From: Microthyrium microscopicum
Taxonomy: Eukaryota; Ascomycota; Dothideomycetes; Microthyriales; Microthyriaceae
Reading direction: 5' to 3'
DNA: 64,000 nucleotides
NCBI GenBank assembly: GCA_010405405.1
Contig: MU004231.1
Coordinates: forward strand, 3,956,884-4,020,883
Numbering within the stretch: position 1 is the stretch's first letter; each line of letters opens with the position of its first letter. Position numbers and translations under genes: made by a program. The notes under the pieces were generated by a model. That model was given only the letters and a program-made list of their open reading frames with translations, was not told where the DNA came from and did not search any database. Positions 53,697 through 64,000 of this stretch are shown one piece after another.

Positions 53697-54529
53697 ATGC
53701 ATTCGGCTCTAGTAAGAGTCCAGAATACCTTTGGTTTCTTCACCACCGTCGCATCCTTTGTCGCTTTCTTCATCGCCCTCTCCGCCATCGTAACTCCTCA
53801 AACACCCAAAGCCGATCTCACATTACGAAATGTCCAAGTGTACATATTTCCTTCGCGCAAACACTTTATCCATACTAATCAGTCTACAGCGCTCGCGGTC
53901 GCCCGCACTACTACAGCAGCAAACATGAAGAATACGCCCACATCCGCTTCAACCTTGACATGGGTAATCACCACCACTCCCTCCACCTTCTTTCCAACTA
54001 ACCAACCATTCCAGATCTCCGCTCCCTCTTCACCTGGAACACCAAGCAGGTCTTCGCCTATGTGACGGCCACCTATCCCTCCACCTCCCCTAACGAACCC
54101 CCCTCCCGCGCAATAATCTGGGACGCCATTCTCCCTGGCAAACTCGAGCCCTGGCACCAAAATCAATACATCCACCCAGGCCCGCCTCCAATTCCCAAGG
54201 GTCGTCGACGAGCGCCTCCCGCGGGACGGATCTATGCGCTCAAGGAAACACCGGGAAAGCTGAGACTAAAGGGTCAGAAGCCAAAGTACGTGATCACGGA
54301 CCATACGGGCAAGATCAGCAGCCGCAGCAACGTTACGTTAGAATTGGGTTTCAATGTACAGCCGTGGGTGGGTGCGCTGTTGTGGAGTAGGCCGTTTGAT
54401 CTGGGGATGTGGAAGACTACGGAGGGTGGGAAGAGTGAAGCGTTTGACTTTCCAGCCATCAAGGGGGAGAAACCGCCTGGGTTGGATACAGTTCGTGGTG
54501 GAGAAGGAAACCGAGGGAAACCTGCGTAG
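53697..54529 (+). CDS. spc3: signal peptidase complex subunit Spc3 (SPC22/23)
   Basis: Three exons, join(53697..53839, 53890..53963, 54015..54529), give 243 residues, with introns of 50 and 51 nt (ACTAATC and ACTAACC branch sites). The start [20 protein letters not shown] opens the single N-terminal transmembrane segment, followed by the lumenal domain: [39 protein letters not shown], then [14 protein letters not shown]. Spc3 is the essential glycoprotein subunit of the ER signal peptidase complex. An insertion rich in Pro/Arg ([16 protein letters not shown]) and a Gly/Lys-rich tail lengthen it relative to yeast. Confidence 0.93.
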
Positions 54530-54855
54530 AGGAGTCGGATGAGGATGTATGTTATAGGAGTTTAGCCTGTGTTTGGGCATGTCTGTATTGCATAGGTCAT
54601 GGTACGTTTTTTATCACGGTTCAATTGCGTGTCACTACTACGAGAAAGAGCACGGTGATGACTATGTTTTGTTTGATTATGTTGGTATGGTAAAATACAA
54701 AAAGCTCATGTAAGTGAGCCCCTTCAAAGTCAGAAACGCCAGACGCCCAGCTCATCGACTCCGTGGAGGATGGCTAACACCAGCTTTTAATTCATGCTAT
54801 CCCGCGAGAATGAATGTGTGTTCCAAGACTCGTCAATGTCGATGGAGGAGCTGGC
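54530..54855. other. intergenic, no gene seen
   Basis: 3' flank of spc3. If the small minus-strand gene at 54856 is real, this also holds its 3' end. Confidence 0.35.
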
Positions 54856-55047
54856 CTATCGCATTGTCATCCAGGCGAAGGTGGCTTCGATGTTTAGTTG
54901 GCGATCTCGTCGCAGTTGTTGGTCGAGGATGGCCTTGGCTTGTTGGTTCTTCTGCTTGGTTCGCAGAAGGCTCTTGATGGAGGAGAAGGAGCTCATGCTG
55001 CGCACAGAGGCGGCGTCGCTGGTCTTTTTGGAGAAGCGTCTGAACAT
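54856..55047 (-). CDS. possible small basic protein, 63 aa
   Basis: A short frame with start MFRRFSKKTSDAASVRSMSS and a charged helix (KQKNQQAKAILDQQLRRDRQ) then LNIEATFAWMTMR. The composition is protein-like and unlike chance translations nearby. After the TAG the same frame continues with SSSIDIDESWNTHSFSRDS before TAA, which could mean an unrecognised intron or error. No family recognised and no signal peptide. Confidence 0.3.
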   Translation of the reverse strand: MFRRFSKKTSDAASVRSMSSFSSIKSLLRTKQKNQQAKAILDQQLRRDRQLNIEATFAWMTMR

Positions 55048-56789
55048 TCTGGTTGATTTGGATAGTTGACTACGGTATGGTTATTTACTGCAAAGTTATA
55101 TGCTGGGGTGTACAATGTCATACTGTTCTTGTTTGCGTGGAGTAGTTGAATCTGGAATGATCTGGATTAGATCAAGTTCGCAATACGAGAGTAATGTGAG
55201 AGATGAGGAGGAGTATGTTGTGGAGCAGGATGGTTTATATGCTAGGGAGCTGAGACTAAGTGAAGTTATGTTGAGCAATTGAGGGCGTCCGAAGGAATAC
55301 TGTGATAGTGAATTTGATATCAGAAACTACGACCATAGGCTCCCATCCCCCGCAGCCTTATATAGTGTGTAACGCGGGAAGAATGGCAATGGTGACAGGT
55401 TACTACTGCCTTGTATGACCCAATCCCCTCTTACTGCCGCGCTTGGTAAACCCAACCCATTGAGCTTTTTCATTCTGCGAGGCTGTTCAGAACCAAGCTT
55501 GGGAAGGCTGTAGCGAGTTTGTAGTTCGTGTTATGCAGCTTCGGTGACTCAAAGCGACTTGCATCGATACTACTGGTGAGAAATCCCCTTCTTGGCGTGG
55601 GTTCGTTCAACATTCAAGCCGGGGTTGTGGAACAAGGCAGATCATGCACGCTGTTCACCACATGCGCATGCTATTAACTCAGTTGTACCTGTAGGGCGCG
55701 ACGAAAACTAGCATAGCTAGCTCTGAAGTTCGCTTGCAAATGGTATTATCAAGCATGCAGAAAAAGAGAAGTTGCCTTGCTAGAGAATCCTTTTCGCTCA
55801 ATGGTGTTTGCGGTGTCTAATGTGGAAAGCTTTGCGTGTGGGTACTGGATGACTGCGGTGTCCAACTCTACCCGTGCTACGCGGCTGTGTACTCTTTTGC
55901 GCCGTTGATATATCCATTGACTTTTAACGTGTCTCGATGAGCCTAGTCCATTGACGCATGGCACGCAAACACAGTCTTCTTTGAGCAGTAATACACTCAT
56001 TGGCAAGTATTACCCCATTCGTGACTGGTGCCTATCAGCCACGCAAAATGATATGGGTGGAGATGGGCCTTTCGACCTAGACATTAGTCAGTATAAGCAC
56101 GTCTAGACTCGCTTCTTAGTTAGCAATAAGGCAGCAACAGGAATTTAGCAAGGAATAGAGTCAAGAATAGCTTAGCTTTGCTGCAAGTTGGCGACAAGTT
56201 CGTGACAATTGACGTCCCTTTTGACTGTCGGCAGGGTGGTCTAAATAAGGCTTAGCGGCATGAAGGTTGCTATCAAGGCTATCTTGGGACAACTTGTCAA
56301 CCCGTCGATTGAATCAACTTCGCTTCTCCTACTCAAGCCTAAACTTCCAATGTACTGAAATACGCTCGCGCGATAACGTTTGATCTCTGAAGGTGCTATG
56401 TCACACGAAGAAGTCTTCAAGTGCTGAATGTAACGTCCTTGGTAACTCAAGCTAGAATATACCATCGCCTTACTTCACCACCGAATGAGCGCTCAGGTGA
56501 ATGGTCTCCATTCCGAGAGAGTCCTACTCGATATGAACTAGTGTCTTGTCTCGCGACTTGTTCACACACATATATTGTTGACCAATATCCAGAGAGGGAA
56601 GAGCTAGGCGTTCACGTCGACAGACATGAGGTTGTTGTACTAAAATTTATTTGAAAATATATTCACTATATACAGCGATGTTGTGTAACTTAATATGGTG
56701 CTCTTACCCATATCTTTTCTTTTCATACACACCTTCCTTCTCAGGCTTGCTACGATGACTCTCCCACTTCCTACACGGCAGGAAAGCAT
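55048..56789. other. intergenic, no gene seen
   Basis: Short, mutually overlapping frames only. The right end is the 3' flank of the HsbA-type gene. Confidence 0.4.
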
Positions 56790-57305
56790 TTAGTTAAAAG
56801 CAGCCACACCCTTGGCAATAGAAGCCGAGATCTTGCCCGCCTGGCTCTCACCGATACTCTTCGCAGCAGCTGGCAACTTGGAAACAATGGCCTTGGCCAA
56901 CGCGTCCGCTGCTGTCTTTTGGTTGTTGAGCTGTGTCTTGACAGTAGCCACCTCGTTGACCTTGGCAATAATGGCCTTCTTTTCAATCAAGTCGGTGATC
57001 GTCTTATCTGTCTTGCTGGTCAAGGTGTTGGCAGCGGTTGAAATGCTTATCGCGTCCGTTAGGGGTACTTCGGCGGCACTGCCAATCTTTCCGGTGGCTG
57101 CTGTGATGGCTTTGGCGACGGCTTCGGACTTGCTTACGAGATCTTTGGCGGCTGTTGCTGCGTTTGCGTCTGTGAGGCCGGTGATGGCAGTGTCGAGGGT
57201 GTCGAGGGCAGCTCCGATGGAGGTCATCTCGCCGGTGATAATGGCGGCGCCTTGGGCGTAGGTGCCCGCAGCGAGAGTGAAGACGAGGAGGTTCTTGAGT
57301 TGCAT
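56790..57305 (-). CDS. HsbA/MP1-type cell-wall protein
   Basis: Intronless, 171 residues. A signal peptide (MQLKNLLVFTLAAGTYAQ) is followed by an Ala/Thr/Lys-rich, all-helical chain of the hydrophobic surface-binding protein A / cell-wall galactomannoprotein family (GEMTSIGAALDTLDTAITGL, LVSKSEAVAKAITAATGKIG). It lacks cysteine. Relatives are secreted, stick to hydrophobic surfaces (HsbA, which recruits cutinase-type polyester hydrolases) or bind lipid (MP1). The link to the cutinase 27 kb away is suggestive only. Confidence 0.88.
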   Translation of the reverse strand: MQLKNLLVFTLAAGTYAQGAAIITGEMTSIGAALDTLDTAITGLTDANAATAAKDLVSKSEAVAKAITAATGKIGSAAEVPLTDAISISTAANTLTSKTDKTITDLIEKKAIIAKVNEVATVKTQLNNQKTAADALAKAIVSKLPAAAKSIGESQAGKISASIAKGVAAFN

Positions 57306-60120
57306 GTTGATGGATTGGAATATGAGATATTAAATGTAGATGTTAAGTTGGTGTTTGCTGTGCAGGATGGTTGAGGTGAAACTGACGATGGAGTGGTCAT
57401 GTTGACATGCTCGGCACTCTTGTACTTATACTAATACTCATAATGGTCAATAGTCTCTCACATGTCTGTTGCCCCAGGATATACCGAGCCTCGACAGAGG
57501 GGTTGGATGATGTGATGCAAACGATATGCTTCGCCAGTGAACTAATTTGGGCTTTTCAGACAGACCCCATGAGCCGACCTCCTATAGGGCTGCTGAGAGC
57601 TGCAATAGCACACGTAGATTTTGACGTCAATACTGCAGCTCCCAATGTATTGTTATTTTGCAGTAGCGCTTTTCACTTCCCCGGAGCTGTCAACTGACTA
57701 TCAAATGATGTAAATTTTCAAGAAATGTTCGTGGGGAAATCTGGGGAAAGGCAAAGATCGGGATTACTTGTCGACGATCCAGCAAGCAAGCTGGGACTTG
57801 CTGGTAAGCACTTGAACTGCTGCGGAATTGTAACGCGCGAAGACTAGAATAAACCCTATGGCAACTTCACTAGTCTATGGATGTTGACAAACTCCAATAT
57901 AACTGAAGCGATCAACAGGAGAACATCACGTTAGTCTCCACAACATAGGTCTGTAAGTGCGTCATGTGTAGATATAAGGTAGCTTTCGTACGAAATTCAC
58001 ATGTAATGAGCAATATTTGAGGCAATTGAGATTCACAACTCACAAGAAATCAAGAAATTAGTAGGTCATGCTCAATATTCTTGCTGGGTAAAGACTTGAT
58101 GCCGCGCAGAATCATTGCCAAAAAGTCAAAATGAAGCCCTGGCGTCTCAATAAAGACCAAGAATCAGGGTCAGCGCTAAATTCAAGTCTAACACTCAGAA
58201 CTGTTACAATCCGCGCGTATCCCACAATCGATTTGTATAGGGCTGCGCACAATTGGTAGGGTCGCCTGCATTGATATCGTGCAGTATTCGGAAACCTACA
58301 ACTAACTTCAACGGAAAGGTTTGTAGATACACAAGCAGGTCAATAGGCCCGAGGTTTTGTAATTCATAGCCAAAGGCCTGGTATTTCGCCAGGTCCCTTA
58401 AAAGTTAAAATTCGATATCTGGAACTCGATTCGTGTTTGCTGGATTATATAACGTCTAGCAAGGAATATTGGTTAACATCCTGTTTGATTGAGCTTAAGG
58501 CATGCCTTCTCATGCTTTAAAGGTCACATCGGATTACCCAAGTTCCTCTGCGGTGTCCATTCAGTTTACTCATACTGACGAAAAGGTCACAGAAGCCAAA
58601 AAGTGTCAGCAACCAGAACGAGACCTTGTAAAATATCGAGATGTTTCATAGAACTTTGAGTGTAATCATAGGCAGCAACCACCTAGCTACCTCGCGATGT
58701 TCTGACAGCACTGACATAGTCAAAGTGTCTATAGAGTATCTGTGCTGCTGTGCTGCTCCACGTGTGTGGATTGTCTGCCGTATTTAGACCACTGAGATAA
58801 CTCTGGTCTGGGCTTTGTTTATCAAATTCGAAAAGGACGAGGAAGTTTCCAATTTTCAGAGAAGTTCCAATGGCTCAATTGACTCGACCGAGATTTACCA
58901 GATGGCCGAGAGACTCACTCCGAATAATTCAGTGCCTCCCTCACGAAAGGCTTCCTTGCTGCTTGTCACCCTTCGCCATATATGAGCACCATATGAACTC
59001 CGAAGAAGATCAAGAAGCAATAGACGTTATCCTCTTGCACCGCCGTTTGATATCTGGATGCCGAAGACGAACGCTCAGGCACGGAAAATGCAGAGGGGTT
59101 CTCACATCGAAGCGGTTCAATATTGAGGGAACATAACTTATGGAGACTGTTGCGTGCGTTAGATATTTGTTCGTATCGAGTGTCCGAATCTCGAAAAGAA
59201 CAGAGCTAGCGAATATGCGGTGAGCACTTGGAGTGTCCAGCCCGGGGTGAAACGCATGTATCTTGATCATTGCATAGCCAGGCTTAGTTTGCGCGCTATC
59301 GTTTTGAAGGTCTGCAATCGTGACTTCGTCGCCGTTCGTCCCCATCAACAATACCTTTCAATCCATCACAGGCCCCGCCTCAACTATGAAATGGGTATAC
59401 CAAATACCCCAGCCAATCAGGTTCAGGCTCAGCCTTATAGAGTGCACGAGAATAAGTGTTTATTGGAATATGTCCGCTCCTGTTGCGAAGGAAATTTGAA
59501 GAGGCTTGACAATCAGTTTGATTGTTTGTTGATTTTGAGAAATTTGTATTGCCAATAGAGACTCCACGAAGGAAGACATTATATTCGAAGACACTTGACC
59601 AGTGCACTGCAGGAGCAGTTGTAGTGTACTCAGCCAGAGGTTCGTATATCGAGTTGTCAATGATACTAGGCTTGAATCTCTCAATGCCACGTCCAAGATT
59701 GCAATTGTTCTCACAGCTTTGATAGTGTTTGCGGCTCATTTAATTTATTTAATTGGCTTAATCTCAGAACCCATTTAGAGCTAACATAAGCGGGGCTTGC
59801 GACATAGTCTATGATTTCCTTTTAATGATAGGGATTTATGAGCTTCGAAAATATATGAAATGCAGGTCGGGAAATGGGCTAAGTAGCATCACTTTACAAG
59901 TAGTCCTTTGCCTGAGTAGAGACGGTGGAGGAACTGTGAATCACCAAATATGCCCAAATTTAAGCCCTGATCATCTTTTCAGAGTGTCTTACAACTGATT
60001 TAGTATAGTTCGGAACAGATTGTGGTTCTCGGGGGCTACTCTTTCTGTTAAGTACTTCCTCAGATACAGCAGTCATTGTGAAACTAGTACTCTCGGTCAC
60101 TACGGAGTCTATCGTCAATC
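57306..60120. other. intergenic, 2.8 kb, no gene seen
   Basis: Frames at 58.9-59.7 kb are open on both strands but show no family feature, signal peptide or coherent splicing. No inverted repeats recognised. The right end is the GH55 promoter. Confidence 0.4.
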
Positions 60121-63100
60121 ATGTTAAGCTTACTATCGTTAATTTTACAGGTTTATTGCTTTCAAGCGCTTTTCTTGGCCGTCTCAGGTACGGCTATTTT
60201 CAACATCTCCAGCCCTCGGTCTAGCCAAGACACGACAAGAGTTCTGGCAACAAGTTCTTTCAAAGATATTTCTACTTCCCAGATCAACTCTGCCAAGAAA
60301 CTGGTACAGAAAGAGCTGGTAGAGTGGTCCAAGTACAATGCATACCGGTTCGAAAATCCCCGAGGTAACAGGCTGGGTTCTAGAGCGAAGACTCAATCTC
60401 AATCCTCTAAGATAGTGATACCGAATGTCCCAATCATTACCGGAGAGATTGCTGAAGCGGCTGCGCTGCTGGCTGAACTCGAATCTCATGAAACATTGAA
60501 TAGTTCGGTCATCAAAACCCAATATGCGAAGCGGCAGATTTCACGATTTTGGCTAGAAGATATGCAGCATCTAGGGACCCTACCATATGGAAATGACAAG
60601 AATTATCGCACGTTTCGAAATGTTCGAGACTTTGGTGCTAAAGGGGATGGAATTACTGTGAGACTCCCTTCCATGAGCTGCTAAGTCATATCGTGATTTC
60701 TGTTACAGAATCCCGTGAAAAATAGCCATAACTAATACAATTGGTAGGACGATACAAAAGCCATTAATGAAGCTATGCAACAAGGCAATCGATGCGGAGA
60801 AAAATGCTATGGCTCAACCACCAAGAATGCTATTGTTTATTTTCCTAGTGGCACATACCTTATTAGCTCACAAATCAATTCTTATTATGGAACGCAGATG
60901 ATCGGAAATGTAAGCTAGACGAGTTGTACTGGTTTGTAACAATGGACACTAACGCAACCACAGCCTAATAGAAAACCTATATTGAAAGCAGCTGGGTCAT
61001 TTGTTGGTCTTGGTTTGATATCAACTGATGTCTACACGGGCGGAGGAATTGGCTCGGATGGACAGGATCAAGAATGGTATATTAATACTGTAAGTACCCA
61101 AGAATATTGATCTAGGCGCCAATTGACCGTCAAGGCAAACTTCTACCGTCAAATTCGCAACTTTGTCATTGACATAAGATCTGCAACTAGACAAGACGCT
61201 GGAGTTGCAGGTCTTCATTACCAAGTCGCTCAGGCAACAAGTCTTTTCAACGTCGACTTCGTGGGCTCTGAAGACCCCAACACACAGCAGATTCATCTTT
61301 ACGCTGAAAATGGTAGTGGTGGTTTCATGAGCGATATCACCTTCCACGGCGGCGCTTACGGTATCAAAGGAGGCAATCAGCAGTTCACGTCTCAGAGAAT
61401 CACTTTTACCAACGTCCGAACTGCAGTTTTTATGTTTTGGAACTGGGGCTGGTAAGTTTTGGAGAGAGCTTTGCTCTGTATCCAGATCATTTTTGCGTGT
61501 TATACTAACTAATCAAGGACCTGGAAGAGTATCAAGGTGATCAATTGCCGGACAGGATTCAATCTCACATCTGAAAATGGCGTTGACAGGAATACTGGCT
61601 CAGTCGTGATCCAGGATTCGGTCTTCGAAAACGTCCAAAGTGCCATCGTCACTTTTTTGCCCAACGATAATGTCAAGCAAAACAACACGAATATCGCTTT
61701 AGATAATATTGCGTTCAGGAATACAAAGGCTGCTGTAGAGGACAAAAGTGGACTACGATGGCTGGAAGGATCTGTCTCTAATATCGACACCTGGACACGA
61801 GGATCAACGTACTTGGATTCGCCATCCAAAAACTTCTTGATTGGAAAGACTTTTGCCACAAAACGTCCATCAGGCTTAGTTGGCGGTGATTCGCAGGGAC
61901 TACCTAAGCCTAAATTCTTTGAGCGGAAAAGACCACAATACGAGAATCTGCCTGCTTCCCAATTTGTGAGCGTCAAGCAAAATGGACTAAAAGGTACTCA
62001 TGATCGACGGGAATCGGAAAATATATACTAAAATCTCCAGGTGACGGTGTAACAGACGATACTAAAGCTTTCCAATCCGTTCTTGATCGGTTCTCCAATT
62101 CCAACAAGGTTATATTTATCGATACTGGGAGCTACATACTGACAGATACTATCAAAATACCACCGGGGACACGAATTGTCGGTGAATTATGGCCACAAAT
62201 GATTGCTTCAGGGGTAAAGTTCAATTCAGAACTGACCCCCAAGCCGTTATTTCAGGTTGGCCAACCTGGTCAGAAAGGCGTGGTGGAGTTGCAAGACCTC
62301 ATTTTCTCTAGCAAAGGTCCAACAGCCGGATTGATTCATGTTGAATGGAACATCGAAGCCTCATCTCCAGGAGCCGCTGGAATGTGGGACTGTCATGTTC
62401 AAGCCGGCGGAAGCGATGCTTCACAATTGACATCTAGACAGTGCCCTGAATCTATCTCTGGAAAAGCTGATCCCAGATGTAAAGCAGGATCTCTCATGTT
62501 TCATCTAACACCATCTGGATCAGTCTATCTAGAAAACGTTTGGCTTTGGGTGTCGGATCATGATCTTGACGATGCAGATCTGAATGATCCAAACAACCCC
62601 ATGCCCAAGACCAACGTTTTCGTAGCTCGTGGTCTGCTAGTGGAAAGCAACAAACCATCTTGGTTCTATGGCACTGCATCAGAGCATTCTGTATTCTACC
62701 AGTACTCTTTTCAGAACGCCCACAACGTACATGCTGGCATGATTCAGACAGAATCACCGTATTACCAACCTTTTCCACGTGCGCCTGCCCCGTTCCAATC
62801 TACAGTTGGTAACTTTCCAGGGGACCCAAACTATGCTGACTGCGTGAGGCAGCAAAACAAAGCCGGTTGCGACTCTTCATGGGCAGTGAGAATCTCGAAT
62901 TCATCAGATATATCATTTGCAGGAGCTGGCCTTTACAGCTTTTTCAATGGGTATTCAGAGACGTGTATCGATAGCCGGACATGCCAGAGATCGCTTGTAT
63001 CACTGGAAAATAATGGAGCCGGAATCCAATTTCTGAATTTAATCACTATAGGAGCAAAGTCGATGATCACAACGCCTCATGGAGAAGTGTCTGCGGACGA

Positions 63101-63170
63101 AAATGGCTCAGCAATGCATCATCCCCTCTGGAGTCATATATCAGTTTACAGGCCAAGGCCAGACAGGTAG
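60121..63170 (+). CDS. GH55 exo-beta-1,3-glucanase, secreted
   Basis: Six exons, join(60121..60657, 60748..60909, 60964..61089, 61135..61451, 61518..61993, 62041..63170), encode 915 residues. A signal peptide (about 1-23) and a long N-terminal region precede two right-handed beta-helix (pectate-lyase-3-like) domains. Each opens with the same motif: FGAKGDGITDDTKAINEAM near residue 170 and GDGVTDDTKAFQSVL near 540. Further family wording: SGTYLISSQINSYYGTQMIG, GGMSDITFHGG-like text reading GGFMSDITFHGGAYG, and CKAGSLMFHLTPSGSVYLEN. GH55 enzymes release glucose from laminarin-type beta-1,3-glucan. All six exons close in frame; introns are 90, 54, 45, 66 and 47 nt. Confidence 0.93.
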
Positions 63171-63605
63171 ACTACTGTATCATAGACATGCTCATACAAA
63201 CTGTAATTGGTATCCTATTAGGAAATCATGATTCAAGATTTCCCAATCTACTACAATTGATTCATACAAGAAAGATGGCGCTGTGGGAGTCACCAACAAC
63301 ACTGAATGCACAATGTGACTTATCCATCTACGTTATACCCCCATCTACGTATCATCTCATGATTTACGTGAGCCGCATTGCCTATACTCGGCAGTCTCGA
63401 TGTCGAAGTGAGGAGCTAGGGTCTTTATGTGTTCCATTCTTAGTGTATTAAGTTCTTCCCTATATTAAAACCTATCCGTATATGAGCTTTTAACACACAG
63501 CTATATACTGCCGTCCGGAATTTTCAAGATCAAGATTTCTAATACGCCTCAAGTTCTTTCCTCAACAGCATCGTGATCTTGTTCTACCCATCAGCACCAC
63601 TCAAT
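63171..63605. other. intergenic, no gene seen
   Basis: 3' flank of the GH55 gene and short promoter of the secreted-protein gene at the right edge. Confidence 0.4.
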
Positions 63606-64000
63606 ATGACAGTCTCCAAAGCTCTCGTACAATGGCTCGTGAGCATCCTATTCATACCAGCCATTTTTGCCCAAGGATTCAATCTCACAGCCCTAACGGC
63701 AGTGAGCGGCGTATCGGTATTCCAGTGCTGGCAATTAAAGGATTCTCCAGGCAAACTGAATGCGAACGGAATTGTCCAATGGCCGATTGGTAACGCTGCC
63801 AACATGGACATGTCATTCATGCCAAAGAATTTGGTGATTAGCGCTAGTAAACCCAAGGTTCCGATGTAATAGTGACTTCTACCATTTGCCGAGCTCTGCT
63901 GATGAACACTTCTAGACTCTCATTTATGCTGTCTGGGCTACTGCACGTAACCATAGCAAACACAACAACGGATGTGTATATCAGAGGGGGAAAATATGGA
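63606..64000 (+). CDS. small secreted protein (partial, runs off right edge)
   Basis: Two exons visible, join(63606..63865, 63916..>64000). The signal peptide (ALVQWLVSILFIPAIFAQ) is followed by FNLTALTAVSGVSVFQCWQL and NAANMDMSFMPKNL. A 50-nt intron with a GCTGATG branch site then leads in frame to LSFMLSGLLHVTIANTTTDV and YIRGGKYG. This matches an uncharacterised family of ascomycete secreted proteins with a cupin-like pattern (SGLxHV, GGKYG). Without the intron the frame ends at 63869 and would look like a complete 87-residue protein. The C-terminus lies beyond the window. Confidence 0.72.

Noticed and set aside
59010-59739. Two minus-strand frames in the spacer before GH55
   Set aside because: Both strands are open, no domain, no signal peptide and no in-phase junction between the two blocks.
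1-64000. tRNA, rRNA, CRISPR, riboswitch or bacterial-type operons
   Set aside because: No cloverleaf-like box A/B pairs, rRNA blocks or spaced repeats were noticed by eye, and the gene structure is eukaryotic. A tRNA scan would be needed to be sure.

Overview
The window is nuclear DNA of a filamentous ascomycete (Pezizomycotina; Leotiomycetes is possible, but the sequence alone does not settle it). The evidence is many short GT-AG introns of about 45-70 nt with CTAAC/CTGAC-type branch sites, fungus-specific families (HET, DUF4048, HsbA, GH55, cutinase) and one transposon decayed in the manner of repeat-induced point mutation (RIP). All coordinates and exon structures were worked out by hand from splice signals, reading phase and family resemblance. 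No similarity search was run.

Layout, left to right. 1-6.5 kb: a partial DUF4048-type gene, an ER protein disulfide isomerase and a flavin-reductase-like protein. 7.2-10.4 kb: a 3.1-kb Mutator-like (MULE) DNA transposon with 75-bp terminal inverted repeats and a 9-bp target duplication. Its transposase frame carries about fifty stop codons. 10.6-23.7 kb: housekeeping and signalling genes: an amino-acid/choline-type permease, an AIF/AMID-like oxidoreductase, a small three-exon protein, TAF6, a Sid1/SepL/Nak1-type germinal-centre kinase and a SAP-like-motif protein. 24.1-30.0 kb: a secretome block with three tandem, same-strand, three-exon paralogues of a small secreted beta/gamma-crystallin-like protein (one apparently damaged), a Gfa-family zinc protein and a four-exon cutinase. 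30.7-40.5 kb: a six-exon AAA ATPase with a proline-rich N-terminus, a DUF7728-like membrane protein, a predicted mitochondrial protein and a HET-domain protein.

40.5-49.9 kb is gene-poor: one Ser/Pro-rich protein, one ankyrin-like protein, a doubtful gene at 43 kb and a 210-bp MITE. 50.1-54.6 kb is compact: a pseudokinase, the Gcn2 regulator Yih1/IMPACT, ribokinase and the signal peptidase subunit Spc3. 54.8-64 kb carries wall or secreted proteins: an HsbA-type protein, a GH55 exo-beta-1,3-glucanase and a small secreted protein that runs off the right edge.

Several genes serve the secretory pathway (PDI, Spc3) or are exported (crystallin-like trio, cutinase, HsbA, GH55, the 63.6-kb protein). 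This fits a saprotroph or plant-associated fungus. The most noteworthy items are the crystallin-like tandem cluster, whose three exons are invisible to single-frame gene calling, the RIP-decayed MULE, the MITE and the pseudokinase.
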